Part shown: positions 21,801 through 35,000 of the stretch, in pieces
How positions within the stretch are numbered: the stretch's first letter is position 1
How the letters are laid out: the number at the start of each line of letters is the position of its first letter
Assembly (NCBI GenBank): GCA_033964015.1
Contig: CM066914.1
Location: 11,585,831 to 11,649,830 of the forward strand
Reading direction: 5' to 3'
From: Scolanthus callimorphus
Lineage: Eukaryota; Cnidaria; Anthozoa; Actiniaria; Edwardsiidae
Length of the DNA: 64,000 nucleotides
Notes under the pieces: generated by a model
Databases searched by the model: none
What the model was told of the DNA's origin: nothing
The model's input: the letters and a program-made list of their open reading frames with translations, nothing else
Made by a program: the position numbers and the translations under genes

Positions 21801-24800
21801 CTCAAATAGTCATAATCAGGTTATATGGAATCATGAACATATTGGAAATAAGTTCAACAAGGCGATTATAAGTTGTCTGACACCATAAAACTACATAATC
21901 TGTTTAAAAATGTGAGGAAAATAGTGAAGTGGAGAGTGGACCACACTCCACACGTTATTGGTGCGAGCCAGTGAAACGATTATGAAATTCCTAGTCTGTT
22001 GAATACTGTAACAAAAACTCATAGGTATAGCTATAATTTCTTTCATGTCTTGCAAGGTTCTGACAACTGAATTTATGTCTATAATGGATAAATTTAGGTG
22101 AAAGGTTCTTAATCTTCAGGTATTTTATATGCGGGTTTTAACTGTACCTTCGATACTAAATGGACAGTGCTTCGTCCAAGGTGATATTATAGTTAATGTC
22201 CCGTGAAGTTGAGTCATGAGCAATCGTGCGCGCTCCTTATTGGATCTTGATGTGAACCCATCAAAACGTGACAATCTCATATAGTTCACAAAGTGACAAA
22301 ACCCGTAAAATAGAGATGGAGAGAGCGGAAAGCGCGAAATGAGTCACATTTTGAGCCGTCTAGCCCGCCCCTACACATGTTCCCTTAGTAATATTCTATT
22401 CTTGATACCATATAATGTTGCAACTCAAATCACCGCAAATAAAATTTGAATGAAAAAAGAGCCGAAAAAGAAACTCGTGAGATCATTGAACATTTTCTGG
22501 TATGGCTATTTATTAGAAATTCGGTATATAATTGGCGATGTTTGACTAATTCTCCGACTTAGCAATAAAATATAATATCTATATAGACACACGCTGAAAT
22601 TGCAACGCGGGGTGCTGAATAACGTGGCAACAGCAATCTATGTATTTTGACAAGGACGAGTTAACACGAGTATCCATTGTATAAAGATGTACCCTGAATT
22701 ACAAAAATACTTTAAACTTGTAGCCTTTAGTCGTCAATTAATCTCTCAGTTATCGTGTAGTATGTCACCGACGCATTTGCGCCTAACCAATCGCCAATAT
22801 CCTGTGAGGCTATCGGTCTTTGTTTGTGCTGATGTCTTACTCGTGTATACAAATGACAATCAGACGACTGGAGACAACGCGGCACACCCTGCTACGAGCA
22901 CGCAATCCTATTTCATCCCTAATTTCTTCAATTTACCAGCCTTTTTGTATAAAAGCCTAGACGGAGTTTTTTAAGAGGACACGCAAGCTTAAATCGTTTT
23001 ATTACCGAAGCCTAGAAGGCTGGAGGTCATGCTTTAGCAGTTGCGTGCAGTAAAACCATCAAAGCAGTTGGGCGCCAGGTTTTCCGAACCCATTTACATC
23101 TGATTTAAATGTCGTGCATCAGCTGCCTAAGGTCACGACTTATCTTTGAGACGGAGACGGAGACTACGCCAAGCGTGCCGTGAATTTTGCTAGACATGTA
23201 GGGTAGACTGACGGACTTGGGGAGACTCCCCGAGGGCTCTTTTCTTCCTTTTTTGGCCCGGCTTCATGATAATGATTATAAATTGAAAGGTTGTTAGACG
23301 CTATGTATCAGACCCCTTAGTCTAAATAGCTACTTTTCTATTCTTTAAAGGCTAGGGACCATCATCGCACAGTTGTAATCACATTTCTTTAGCTAAGTAG
23401 ATGCTTATCGGATTGTATAGCTGGTCTTCAGTCTGTCGCCAGCGCGTGTCGGCGGCTCGCCAAGAGGGAGACCACCAATAGTGGTTGCGTGACAAAGATT
23501 GACCTGCGCCAGCGCGTCCGACAGAACTTTGTCGAATCTGTGGACGAGCTCGAATTTCAGGCTCCAGTACACCTTTTCTTTCCATGCATTTAAAAACAGA
23601 AGCACGAATGTTTGTTGTTGAAGCCCTCCGTTCATAACAATTCAGTATCACATCACACAACTCAGAGAATAAAATCAACGCGAAAATGGGAGAAGGCAAC
23701 AAACCGAAAGGCTCTGTTTGGTGCGATAAGGGTTTCTTTGCATGTAGCTGTTTTGTTGTCCATCGCCAATTACAAGTAGTGCATGTTGTGGCACACCCTC
23801 GCACTTTATTGACGACTACTGCACAAGCTTACTAGGGAACGATTTTCTGAACGACGAATGGCAACCGGAGAAATCGACATTTTTCTTTTGAATATTAGTC
23901 AAACCTGCTATCAGGTTTGCGATGTAAGCCCGCATGATTTAGCCGTTCCTAACAGGGGATTTCAGATGACTGTCGCGAGTAATTTATAATTATTTTGTAG
24001 TCACTTCTGTCATAAATTCGCTCTATCGCCTCGGTGCAAACCCCTTACAAAGAAGGGAAATATGAAGGGAAACGTCGAACTTCCGCTTGCCGACCGTCGT
24101 CAAGAAACTACTGCGCACGCGCCCGGCACTCGAATACACAGACCCCTATAGTGCATCTCGTCACCTCGCGGGGGAGGCTCTGGTGACGGCCATTCGAGGG
24201 CCTTTGCTAATTGGCCGTTTTTGAAAGTTAGAACACGCCAAAAAAAATATTTCTCTCAACGGCTGTACGTGGATTCTCGAACCAGAGCTCCCCGGCTCGT
24301 CACCTCGCGGGGAGGCTCTGGTGACAACCACCGACGCATGCACATTCTCGAACCCAGAGCTCCCGGCTCGTAACCTCGCGGGGGAGGCTCTGGTGACAGC
24401 CACTGACGCATGCGCGAGATTTAATACAGAGCCGCTGAGAGAAAGACCTTTCAGCGCATGCTCCAACACTCAAAATCAACCAATCAGTGACGGCCCTCAA
24501 GTGGATGTCCCCAGAGCCTCCCCTGCGAGCAGACGAGCTGGGGAGCTCTGGGAACGAGAATGACGCATGCACGACATTTGATACAGAGCCGTTGAGAGAA
24601 ACACCTTTCTGCGCATGCCCCAACGTTCAAAACCAGCCAATCAGCGAAGGCACCCGATGTCCACAGAGCATCCCCTGCGAGCAGACGAGCTCTGGGTACG
24701 AGAATGTTGTACGCACGCGTCAATGGTCACCAATCCTCCCCCGAATGCCTGGTGAGTTATAATACCAACTCTCCCTTCCAGCTAGAAGCGCGCGCGATCT

Positions 24801-25517
24801 CTTTTCTTTAGAAGTGCCTTTGAAATGTAACCCAACTACCAGGATGCAACGCGCGCTTCAAGGCACTTGCAGCGCGGGCATTCATTAGAGCTGGAATCGT
24901 CCATTTGCAGGCGAGTAATGAGTGAGTTCCCTTAAACCGCTGAGGTTACGTCATGACACACTTGTCAAAACAGCAAATATAGCACTTTATTTCCACTGCA
25001 ACTGTTTTAATAATAAAAGCAGTCATTAATATTGTATTATATACACTCAATTCGGCGCACTGAAAGTGCATTGATAATAATTATTATGATAAAATTTGTA
25101 AAAATGCGGACTCGACACTTCCTACACTGCAAGGATCGCAGAGTGGTTTGTGAAAAGAACAAGACGACGCGACGAGAGAAGATGAAGAAAATGCCGTGGG
25201 AATGCACAACACATGACACTACTTTTATAATATATGATGACAATATTCACCTGGACTTGAAATCTCTTCAATTAGCTGTCGGAGCTTACAAGTCTGGAAT
25301 ATAATTTTCTATTCTGCTTTAATTATCATTCAATTACAAGAATTAATTAATCTATCAATAAGTTGATAATATCTATTCTTATTCTCCAAAAATGTTATCC
25401 TTCGCTTCTAAAAAATGTACTTCAATAAATAATATATATGCAAGAAGTATGTATCGCTTGGCGGGGAGAAATGCTGATCTGTGGTGAGGGCGTTTCCCTT
25501 GCGGTTGAGTTATATAT
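18869..25517. other. Spacer between the KMT2C/D and fusion genes
   Basis: 6.6 kb with no gene I can support. It should contain the promoter and 5' UTR of the fusion gene (just above 18868) and the 3' UTR of KMT2C/D (just below 25518). A cluster of GC-rich repeats lies at 24140-24740. An open minus-strand stretch at 23405-23635 (LNAWKEKVYWSLKFELVHRF) is unassigned. Confidence 0.5.
24140..24740. repeat. Cluster of GC-rich direct and inverted repeats
   Basis: CACCTCGCGGGGGAGGCTCT-type words followed by GGTGAC recur near 24165, 24300 and 24370 in one orientation. The complement (CCAGAGCCTCCCCTGCGAGC) occurs near 24510 and a variant near 24660. GAGCTC and CAATCAGNGANGG words recur between them. 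It looks like nested MITE copies and makes spurious frames on both strands. Confidence 0.7.
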
Positions 25518-28500
25518 CTAGTTCATCCATTTGCGGCAGTTGGGCGCGCCACAAAGACAGGGGATCTTGTGTTCGTCATCTTCAAAGTCAAACTTGTAGT
25601 CATAGGTGAGCTGGGCAGGGAAAACAAGTACGTTACAAATGTGTTGTCAAAGTACCCCCTCTCAGGAGTCTCTAACCGACTTAGTCTATGCGACATCACT
25701 TGCTCAATTCAATTTATTTTTAGCCTCACGTGTCTGTTACTCTTTTTGTGCAAAACGCGCATCCGTGCCGACTCCAAAAGAAGTCCGCCTTCACAATACA
25801 TGATCAAACTGCTCTTTCGTTTCATCTGGCCCAGTAGTGCGCGTGTAAAGCCCCCATGCTGTTCTATTTGTGTTTGAATGGCGAATCTTTGTCTGGTTCT
25901 CTTAGCCCTAAATCTTCGGCAAACAACAGAAGGGCGCGCCATGGAAACTGACCCCGGACGCCTTCGACACAAAGGACGAATCGTGAAGTATAAAAATAGA
26001 CCAAGACGGGCAAGTGATACAGCATAGGAACGACAGCACATGGAGCATCTATTAATGGACTTCTTGGTTCATTCGCCTGTGGCCAAACACGTAATACGTC
26101 TTGGGTGTCCATATCGTATATGTATGTTCGGAGAGATGGGTTACTTAACTCGACCAGCTTTGCCACACATACTGCATTGTCTTCTGATAACATCGCAAAA
26201 TTAAATCATTTTAAACTAAGGCTGTCTGCGTGGATTCATTTGGATTGGAGGAGGACGTATTTTTCATTATTTTTCATTTGCTTTCCATATTGTTAGCAAG
26301 TTAGCGTGATCACTGCCTTCCACTTCAATTTTAACGTGTGGCTGTGACGTGATATGACACCCGAGATTTCTCATCCATTTTCTCCTACACGTGGTGACTC
26401 ATCACGCGCCCCTTATCATCACGCGCCGGTTACGATTCGAGTGACTAAAGATATTTCGCACTGATTGGTTGTTTGCGGTAGTTGCGCCATGTATTGAATA
26501 ATAATATATAATAGTTATCAGGAAATAGAAACCAGTATTCAATTCTACACATCCGTATTGCAAATATTGAAATATTGCTTGATAAATATGATAAACCTTC
26601 GTATTCTGGCTTATTTTTTACAAAGAAATATATGGGAAATCGGAGAGGATGGACGGGCATCGTGCTCGTTCATCGAATCCCATTTGGCCAGAATCGTTTA
26701 CCATTGTTTATTGTATACATATTATTAATCAATATTGCGTGATAAAGGTCCATAATTAACTAGTTGATTAAGTGCGCACGGCAGGTGTCGTGTGTAATGA
26801 ATCCTATATGTCTATCGCACGGAAGAAATTGTTAAAGGCACTTAGTAGTGGCATCTAAATAATTAGTCGCCTTGGGCTAAATATCGAGCTCATATACACA
26901 ATTTGCAAAAACATTGATATGTGTACCTTTTTTTCCTGTCAAGTGACAAGTGGGATATTCTGCTGTATGCCACGAGAATTCATTGAACTATTTTTTACCA
27001 CGTTACAGAAAATTCAATCAACGTTTTACGTAAATGCAGTGCACAATGGGAAGGTTGAGTTGAATACCCCGAACATATTCAACGCCATTCCTGCATTCTG
27101 AACGGCTGTATTTTCTGTGGCGTGGTATAAATATATATACACAAAGCTTCTCTGTCTGAGAAGTATATATAAATATATCGCCGTTTGATGCGTTGGTATC
27201 AAACGACGATATGCTTATACTGTATACTTATATATACTTCTCAGACAGAATTTTTGCAAACCGAAAACCGCTGCGCCGCCGTAATATGCTAATATTTGGG
27301 AAAGCCCTCACCTCTTCTCCTTTATCGATCTTGTGGCTTGAAATAATAATTATCTTCTGCTCTTTTTCGAACGTTACTACCTCTGCCACGCAGTTTGGCT
27401 GGAAATCGAACATTGCGCAGGTTAGTTAAACAAGCACGCCATTAATAACCTCTTCCTAAATCAAACACTTCCACCTCTTCTTGACCAAAGGCTATGTAAC
27501 AGGTGTGACGATGTAGCTAGTAGATGCTTTGTTACACAACATTTGGGCTGATCCTCGAGATGGCTTCAGGCGTCATTAGAAAGTTCATGTTAGCAGTTAA
27601 AACACCGCAACGCGCACCACGCACGGACAAAATCCCGCACATTCATTCGCGCCACGCGAAACACGTGTGGCGCGCCTGTAATTGGAATTGTTGAGTCCAA
27701 GGATCCTACTTAAGCAAGCAACTTTATTAACGTCTCAAATCTTCTAGCCGTGCACGAGTGCACTACTAATCGGGGAGACGGTGCACATCTTACTCCCTTT
27801 CTCTATCAGAGCTCCAGGTGAAAGGAATTCAAAGCTATAAGCAAGCTACTCGGAACAGAGAAAAGTCGACACGGTTGGTCGATCCGGGTTTCAACTCAGG
27901 ACCGTACGCACAGTGTGCCATGCACAAACACACTGCGCCACCTAGCCGTACCTTTAGTGTTAAATGAAGTCATGATTGGTACTCTATTACATAATCATCA
28001 CTCGTCACGAAAGTCGAAAGAAAACACGTTATACCGCCGTTGTGTTGCTTTCCAAATAAGGAAATCACTGTACTACGGTTATTATGTAATTAATAAAAGT
28101 CACGTTGCAAACAAGGCACGTCGTTGTGTTATTGTCGAAAGAAGTGTTATACCGGTTACCCTGTGGTCCCGCAAAACAAACGTCGAAAGAAAACACGTTA
28201 TACCGGGTATCCTGTGGTGGTGGAGTTGCGCGTTTTTTTTATTTATGTTCACGATGGCAAAGTGGCTACCGCCTCCTATGGAGAGGTAGCCACAAAAACG
28301 GGTTCTGCCCGAGTGTGCTATGACCGCCTTACTTACCATACAAGAGTGGTTAATATATCTTGCAGGCCCGCCTGCAATTGTGGCATCAATAACCGAGTCA
28401 GAATCCATCCTGAACATGTAGATGCCGCGGTTCTGAGACTCGTAAATACGCTCCTTCAGATTGGCGACTTCGTTACGAATAATGGAACCTATATATTCGA

Positions 28501-29082
28501 TGACCATGCTGCCCTGTAAGGGAATACATAGAGGGCGATTAGAACGTACTGTTGCCACATATACTCTTATGGTCTTTGCGCATTGCGATATTGTGCAGAA
28601 CAAAACTACTGACTTCTTTGGAACAGAAATACAGCAAACACTATTGTCTAAGTTCAAATGAACGCAAAGAGTCTGACAACTGATCATGCAACTGTGCGGC
28701 GAACATCTAACACAAAATGTAAGTTTGTAGAATCTAGAGTGAAAGCGCACACAGAAGTTGCGTAAGCCGCACAAACACGAGGCTTGACAAACAAACAAAG
28801 AAATGAATAATTCTAGATTGGGAGTAGGTTTGCTAACTTACAGGCTCCATATCCTTGTTAGCGAAGAGTCCCAGACCCTGGATGTTCGATCGCCCCAAGA
28901 ACACGTTGTGACGCCACTCCGTCTTGAGCTTCCGGTACTGAGACGCTTTCGAGTAGACAAACTGCTTCATGTACAGAGATGTGGTGTCATCCGTCTCGCG
29001 CACACATTCACGAGAACCCCCCGCACTCGCGCGAGATGAAGAGGAACTCGAGCCCCCTGTGGTGGTACGCAACGCGCGCGCC
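25518..29082 (-). CDS. KMT2C/D exons 36-39: SET and post-SET catalytic domain
   Basis: Exon 36 (29082-28842) ends with [20 protein letters not shown]. Exon 37 (28513-28337, 59 codons) holds [34 protein letters not shown] and [12 protein letters not shown]. Exon 38 (27398-27312) reads [20 protein letters not shown] and DKGEE. Exon 39 (25610-25518) gives [20 protein letters not shown], then [10 protein letters not shown] and stop TAG at 25520-25518. The SAM-binding GxG, the NHSC-PNC pseudoknot, the catalytic Tyr (YDYKF) and the post-SET Cys cluster are intact, so the enzyme should be active. An unusual Met replaces the usual Ala/Asn/Glu between NHSC and PNC, formed at the exon 37/38 join. Confidence 0.96.
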
Positions 29083-32000
29083 CTGGGGAGAGAATTTCAA
29101 ACGTTAAAAAAGCCCAAACAATGATAAATTCCGTGTCTGTTAGGGGAACTTATCGCGCAGTTTCCCGGGATGTTTGCTAAAAATCCACACGTTTCGGGTC
29201 ACGGAAAACCTTGCAGTTTCTTTACGGGTTGTTTCTTTAATTAACTAAATTTTACCGGATGCTTACGAAAACTTTCCCACCACCAGAACTAACTGAGCTT
29301 GATGTTCCTTGTGGCTTAAAGAGCCCTTGTCAGCCATCTCCTTTGGTTTTGTTTTCAGTCGATATCAGACAACAAATTACGTGTAGAAATCTTGAAATAG
29401 TCTTCTAAAAACAAAGTTTTATTATTCATTTATCGAATTCAATCGAAAATATTGCACTACATCCCCTTAACCAGCCGATTGAAATGGATGCTTTCTCTGT
29501 ATCGGTATGTTGCTAGGCTGACAAAATGGAGGCTGACAAAATGGAGGCTCTTTAACAGACGTTTACCTCGTAGTCCGGAAGTGGGACTTCATCAGCGGTT
29601 CGGAGCGCGCGCATCCCGTGGGGTTGACAGCTAGTGGCATCTCCATGATGGGCGAAGGTCCGTATCGCATGTTATAACCCTGCATGTAATCCACCCCAGG
29701 CATCTATTACACAAGGATAACAGCATGTTATATCACTTTGTGTGCATGTAGTCCACCACACGGGCATTCATTGTACAACGACAACATGTTATGTCACTAA
29801 AATATCACCAGGTTTCTATGTAATCCACCACAGGTATTAATTATACAACGACACCAACATGTTACATCACCAGCTGCGCATGTAATCCACCCTAGTATCT
29901 ATTGTACAAAGACACCAACATGTTACAACACTAGGTTTGCTTGTATTCTATCCCAGGCATTAGTTTTGCACAACGACAATAATAAATAACTAGGCGGGCA
30001 TGAACTCCACCTCAAGCACCCGGTAATGGGGCTATGGGATTCTCTGTTATACCACCATGTTCGAAGACACACTCACGGTATATAATAACATAACCAATTT
30101 TCTTACCGACTCAATAATGCGAAGAACGAACTGTTCCGTCAATCCAAAGAGGTCCTACAAGACAATAGTAACAATTAATTGTCTTTATCAAAAGCCCTTC
30201 ACTTTACTATCCAGCCTTCGTTGGACCTTCAAGGATTTGTATACAGATGTCCTCGAAGACAAGATAAGACGGTAAAGTGCGCATAAAGGAAAACTTGACT
30301 GAGCAGTGCGCGCGCAATTTGTACCATCGTTTTCCACGGCCCTGGGTTGACAAGATTTACCAAGCATATGTATAGCTATCCCCTCTTTCACTGATAAGAT
30401 TAAATAATAGAATAATGCACACGGGTGTTGGATTAATACAATTAGTTGAACTCACCTCCCCAGTGATGTAGGCGGGCCACAGATTCACAGCCTCGGCCTC
30501 TTTCCTCATGCTCTCGATCGGTTGGAGGACCTGATTCCACACATCTGAAACAGCAAACGAATAACCTTGTATTTCCTTGTACAATAACATCACTACTGTA
30601 ACGCAACACCGCGTGACCACTATTGATCAACACGATGTCAACTGTAGTACTATTTAACGGTTGTTCCTCGAGCCCGCCCAAGAGGGCGAGAAGAATAATT
30701 GTTTCAGTCAAATACACTAGTAGGTCAATTTTTCATTTTCTGGCTTTCAAATCGGACACTTTTCACTTTTCGCACGCCACTTGTGTGATTTGAGTAATAC
30801 CCATTATTACTACAGCACTAGCGGACGACGAATTCTAATCGAACTCTTTGAGCAAACCAGCCTACAAACGGACCATTCGGTACGCCAGTTAGCACAGGGA
30901 CGATGGTCTTTACCTACCTTTAGGTGATTTTCCTCGAAAGAACAAATCTTCATAACCCTTCTCAATAACGCGAATAGTAAAACTCGGCATCCCCTCACAC
31001 TCTTCCACTACACACAGGTATTGACAGCGCTTGTTCATACTGCGCATGCTCCAATAGAACCGGATGCTCTTGTAGCCCACCTAGGAGAGAAGTAAAGCAC
31101 GTGAGGTCACGGGCTACTGCGCGTGCGTAAGGCTTGAGGGCCAAGTTACACGCTCAGGTTGCGACGGAAGGTGTACATACCGGGTAGACAGCGTCCCGAG
31201 TGTGGAAGGTCTGTAGCTGATGCAGCAGAAGCTGACCCAGCGACTTCACTACTATGCTGCCGATGCGGAGGGTCTGAAGTCTCTCCCCTCCGCACTCCTG
31301 GTTATGACGCAACATACTGTAACAAGAGAATGATGTTATGTTAGCCGTGTGATAGTAATCATCAACAACAACAGCAACAACAACAACAGCAACAACGCAA
31401 AATGGCAATGATAAGAAAATAACAACAACTATAGCAACAACAAAAACTCAGCAACGATCTGAAAGAAAAAAACAGTAACAGCCACAGCTACCACGACAAC
31501 AGCAGCGACAACCAAGTAAAACATTAACAACAGCAACAACGCAAACTGGCAACGATAAAAAAACCCCACAACCACGGCTACCGAGAACGACTGTGTCGAC
31601 AACAACATCAACAAAATAACACATCATAATCAACAACAAGAATGCAGGTAATATCAGCACAAAATAACGAACAGCAAAATAAAGTAACATAAACAACCAA
31701 AATTTAACAACTGAAGAGTTCATCAAAGCGGTAGCGCCATGATATAACTGGACAATTAGCGCTACTGTCGGCCAGATACGATAGCGCCTAAAACAAAACA
31801 AAACGAAATCTCGCGAAAACTTCTCAGTACCTTGCTATGAGTTGAATCTCGTCCCGGTAGATGAAGACTTTCCTAAACACGGCATAAGAGGGCAGTCGAT
31901 CGTCCCTGTCCAAGGTTGGCCGGTGATCCGAGCATAGCATGGTCTTGTCCTTGAAGAACATGCAGTCTCGTTTGACGGCGCAGGCGAAGTGGTAAGTGTT

Positions 32001-35000
32001 AGGGCAGCGAACCTTGTTGTAAACGTTCACGTGGTTGCACACAACCGTGGCACCCGTCTTGGCGCACACACAACACTCCTGGAAGAACACAAGTCCACAG
32101 AGTGAGGGGGGAATACTTCATTATTAATCCTTGAATAGTGGCAGTGTTTCTGAATTGTTACAGCACTTCCAATCGAGTTTGTAACAAGAATTTAAGTCTG
32201 CGCTCCCCTGAATTTCAAAACAATGCCTATTTTGTTGCAAAAAGCGTTGCTCAAAACAATGAGGCCTTAACGAGAGATGTCGTCGTCAGGGGTGTGGATG
32301 GTCTATTGTCTGTTGGAAATAGGATAAAGTGAAATGCAGTATAAGCGCACGTAGCACGCTTGTGTTTCAAGTTCTCCACATGATTATAGTAACGCACCAC
32401 CCTCCTCTCCTTTCCCTCCCCACCCCACCCTACATCCCCTTTCCCTCCCCACCCCACCCTACATCCCCTTTCCCTCCCCACCCCACCCTACATCTCCCTT
32501 CCCTCTGTGTTACACAGCATAGTAGTGCTGAGTTGATCGAGTCGAATTCGTGTGAACTAGTACCGTGTTGATTCCTCGCTTGACGGCCAACATCACGTTC
32601 ATTAGCGCACCATTCAGTGTCTCGTACACCTCTAGCGACCACAGCGCACAATTCAAATGGACCCAAACATCCACGTCGAGATTTAGTAATCTGTGGATCC
32701 AAAGGAAAGTCAAGGTTTACATTTCTCAAAGACAAGAACGCTTTGTTGCAGTCTCGAATCGACCATTCGAACGTACATTCTGTCAAACAGTCACGTTAGA
32801 TTCAAGTTCGGTGATGAGCTTGTTCCACTTTCCTGTACAGGTAAAAGAATTCCAGCTAAAGCGCGCGCACTGTCTTTTCTCTGTCACGGATTGCTATGGT
32901 TCTTACCGAGATGTTCCTTCACTCTCTCCATCTCCACAGTTATTACAGAGCGTGCATTTTCTTGTGTCTTCGGGAAGATCAACTGGTTTGAACACCGCAC
33001 CGTACTGTTCAAGCAACTGCAATCAACATATTCAACAGTAAGGGCAACTTACGGAAGAATGACAATAAAATACACAAGATGGACACCTGACTAAGGTCTT
33101 CCACAACCCATTCATGCTTGTTAGAAAGCACGTGTGATGCAATGACTAACCTTGGCGACTTCCTCTGGGGAAAGCTCTTGCCTGGGCTTGTTGTTAGCTG
33201 TTTGATCAGACCTCTGCCATCGTCTCCACCTGATTTCACGACGAATTTTCACGTCCTTCTCCTATGAAAAGGTAGGATTAGCATAAAAGGTAACGAGAAA
33301 GGACAGGGACACGCAGACTCAAGCACGTAAGGCGACAACACTCACCCCCAAGCTGTCTTCCTCTTTCCAACTAGGCCGTCGAGTCTTAAGTGCTGTAACA
33401 GTCATTCCCTCAGCTGCAATCTCCCCGCGACCTTCTTGATCTAGTTCCACAGTGCCATCCCCAGCGCCACTTGTAACCTGTCCGACAGTGGCCGGTCCCG
33501 CGGCATTCGTTGCTTTAGACTCTGTTTTAGAGCTATCCGAAGATTCAATGTGTGAGAAGTACTGTTTCAAACAGTCTTCCGAACAAAAGAAGTCCCTAGT
33601 GTCCCCCGCTTCCACATTTACGCTATAGATTTTAAAGTCGCCGTTTCCTGAAGGTTCTTCCGAGGGTCCCCCATCCTCTTTGGACGGAGCCGTCGTTTTG
33701 TCCATGGGTTCTCGAGTGACACCGATGCCGATAATAAGCACATCGCAATGTCGACAGTATGGTCCGTCTGGTTTTTTACGTTGAGGATCTTTCTGAGTGG
33801 ATAACATGTTAAATTGCGAATAAGGGTATGGAGACTTCGGAAACTTTTCTAGTGAAGTCGGAGACGATACCGTAAATGAATATGCCGTTCTACTCGGGTG
33901 GGTGTTAGGTGTTACAGATGATGAATGTTTTGTGATTGACGAAGTAGACGCACTAGTCTTCCATGCTGGTTCTATTACAATATCCGAAGGAAGTGGAGGT
34001 GAGCAACCAATCAGATCCGCAACAGACGCAACAGTTTCCGAAACATGCATCTCTGATGAAGGCGAGAGAGTCAAAGTAACATTAATATTATCTAAGTCAT
34101 CGATATCTTGGTCAAGCCTTAATGACGGCCCCACTCGAGCCGCATGCGATGTTTCAGAAGTCCTCGTATCACTAGACGCGTTAGATAAACTATTGTCCGA
34201 ATGAAAGCCTCTGCTGCATGCGCTCGTAGTGAGTCTTTCAGAGCCGAGCTGCTCCCGCTTGATGTTAACTGTCGGAACAGGTGAGAACGTAGGTGAATCC
34301 GAACTATCAGGATGAGAAAGCGCAGGAAAACTCGGCTCCTGCGGCTTGTTGATAGCGTCCGTTTCAGGTGAAGATGAAGGGATGTACTGCGTATCAGGTG
34401 AAGACGCAGAAGAGTTTACAGAGGAGTTTTCAGTAGATATTACCCGAATTTGTCTTTGCTCAACAGGCTTCCCGCCATTGTCATTTTCATAGGGTAGACC
34501 ATTGCTAGGGGGTGCGCCTTCGGTTTTAATTTCGTTATAGCGCGCGCGTTTCATCGGGAAAGCGTTAATGTCACGTACTTTAAGAAGTGTTTTGTTTTCC
34601 GGTACCGTTATTTGGAGTGTTCCTTCGACCATCACATCCCCGTTAACCATGGACTTCTGATGAGCGACCTTGGAAATGACAACTCCGAGATCAGGCGAGG
34701 GAAACTTGGCGTAGTAATCGTTGGTAGTTTCAATGCACGCAGCGCCAAAGTTTCCTTTCAGTGAACACTGGCCGTTTAATGGCGAGGTGCCGTACGGGTA
34801 GATAAGTGCGTGCGTTAACAACAGCTTAGGTTCACATAGCGGTAACGAAGAAGACTCGTCCACACTTTTCGTCTCGAACACATCAGCCTTGCGCACTCTC
34901 TGAATTTGATTCTCCTTGGACTTGACTCGGTTTGGCGAGCCAAATAATAATCGCTGTTTCTTGCGTTCTTCTCTTTCCCTGATCTTTTGTTCTCGAAGTT

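Noticed and set aside
23379..23804. Minus-strand frame of 141 codons in the spacer
   Set aside because: Two frames are open over the same stretch, with no recognisable domain or clear splice context. A decayed transposon piece is possible but unproven.
25709..26193. Two overlapping minus-strand open frames in the last KMT2C/D intron
   Set aside because: They overlap in different frames, match no family I recognise and are not needed for a continuous SET domain.
27870..27955. A functional tRNA gene
   Set aside because: Box-like motifs are present, but I could not pair an acceptor stem or find a clear anticodon loop. A SINE head is more likely.
28124..28519. Plus-strand 131-codon frame over the SET exon
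   Set aside because: It is antisense to the confirmed SET exon 37 and to repeated GAAAGAAAACACGTTATACC words in the intron.
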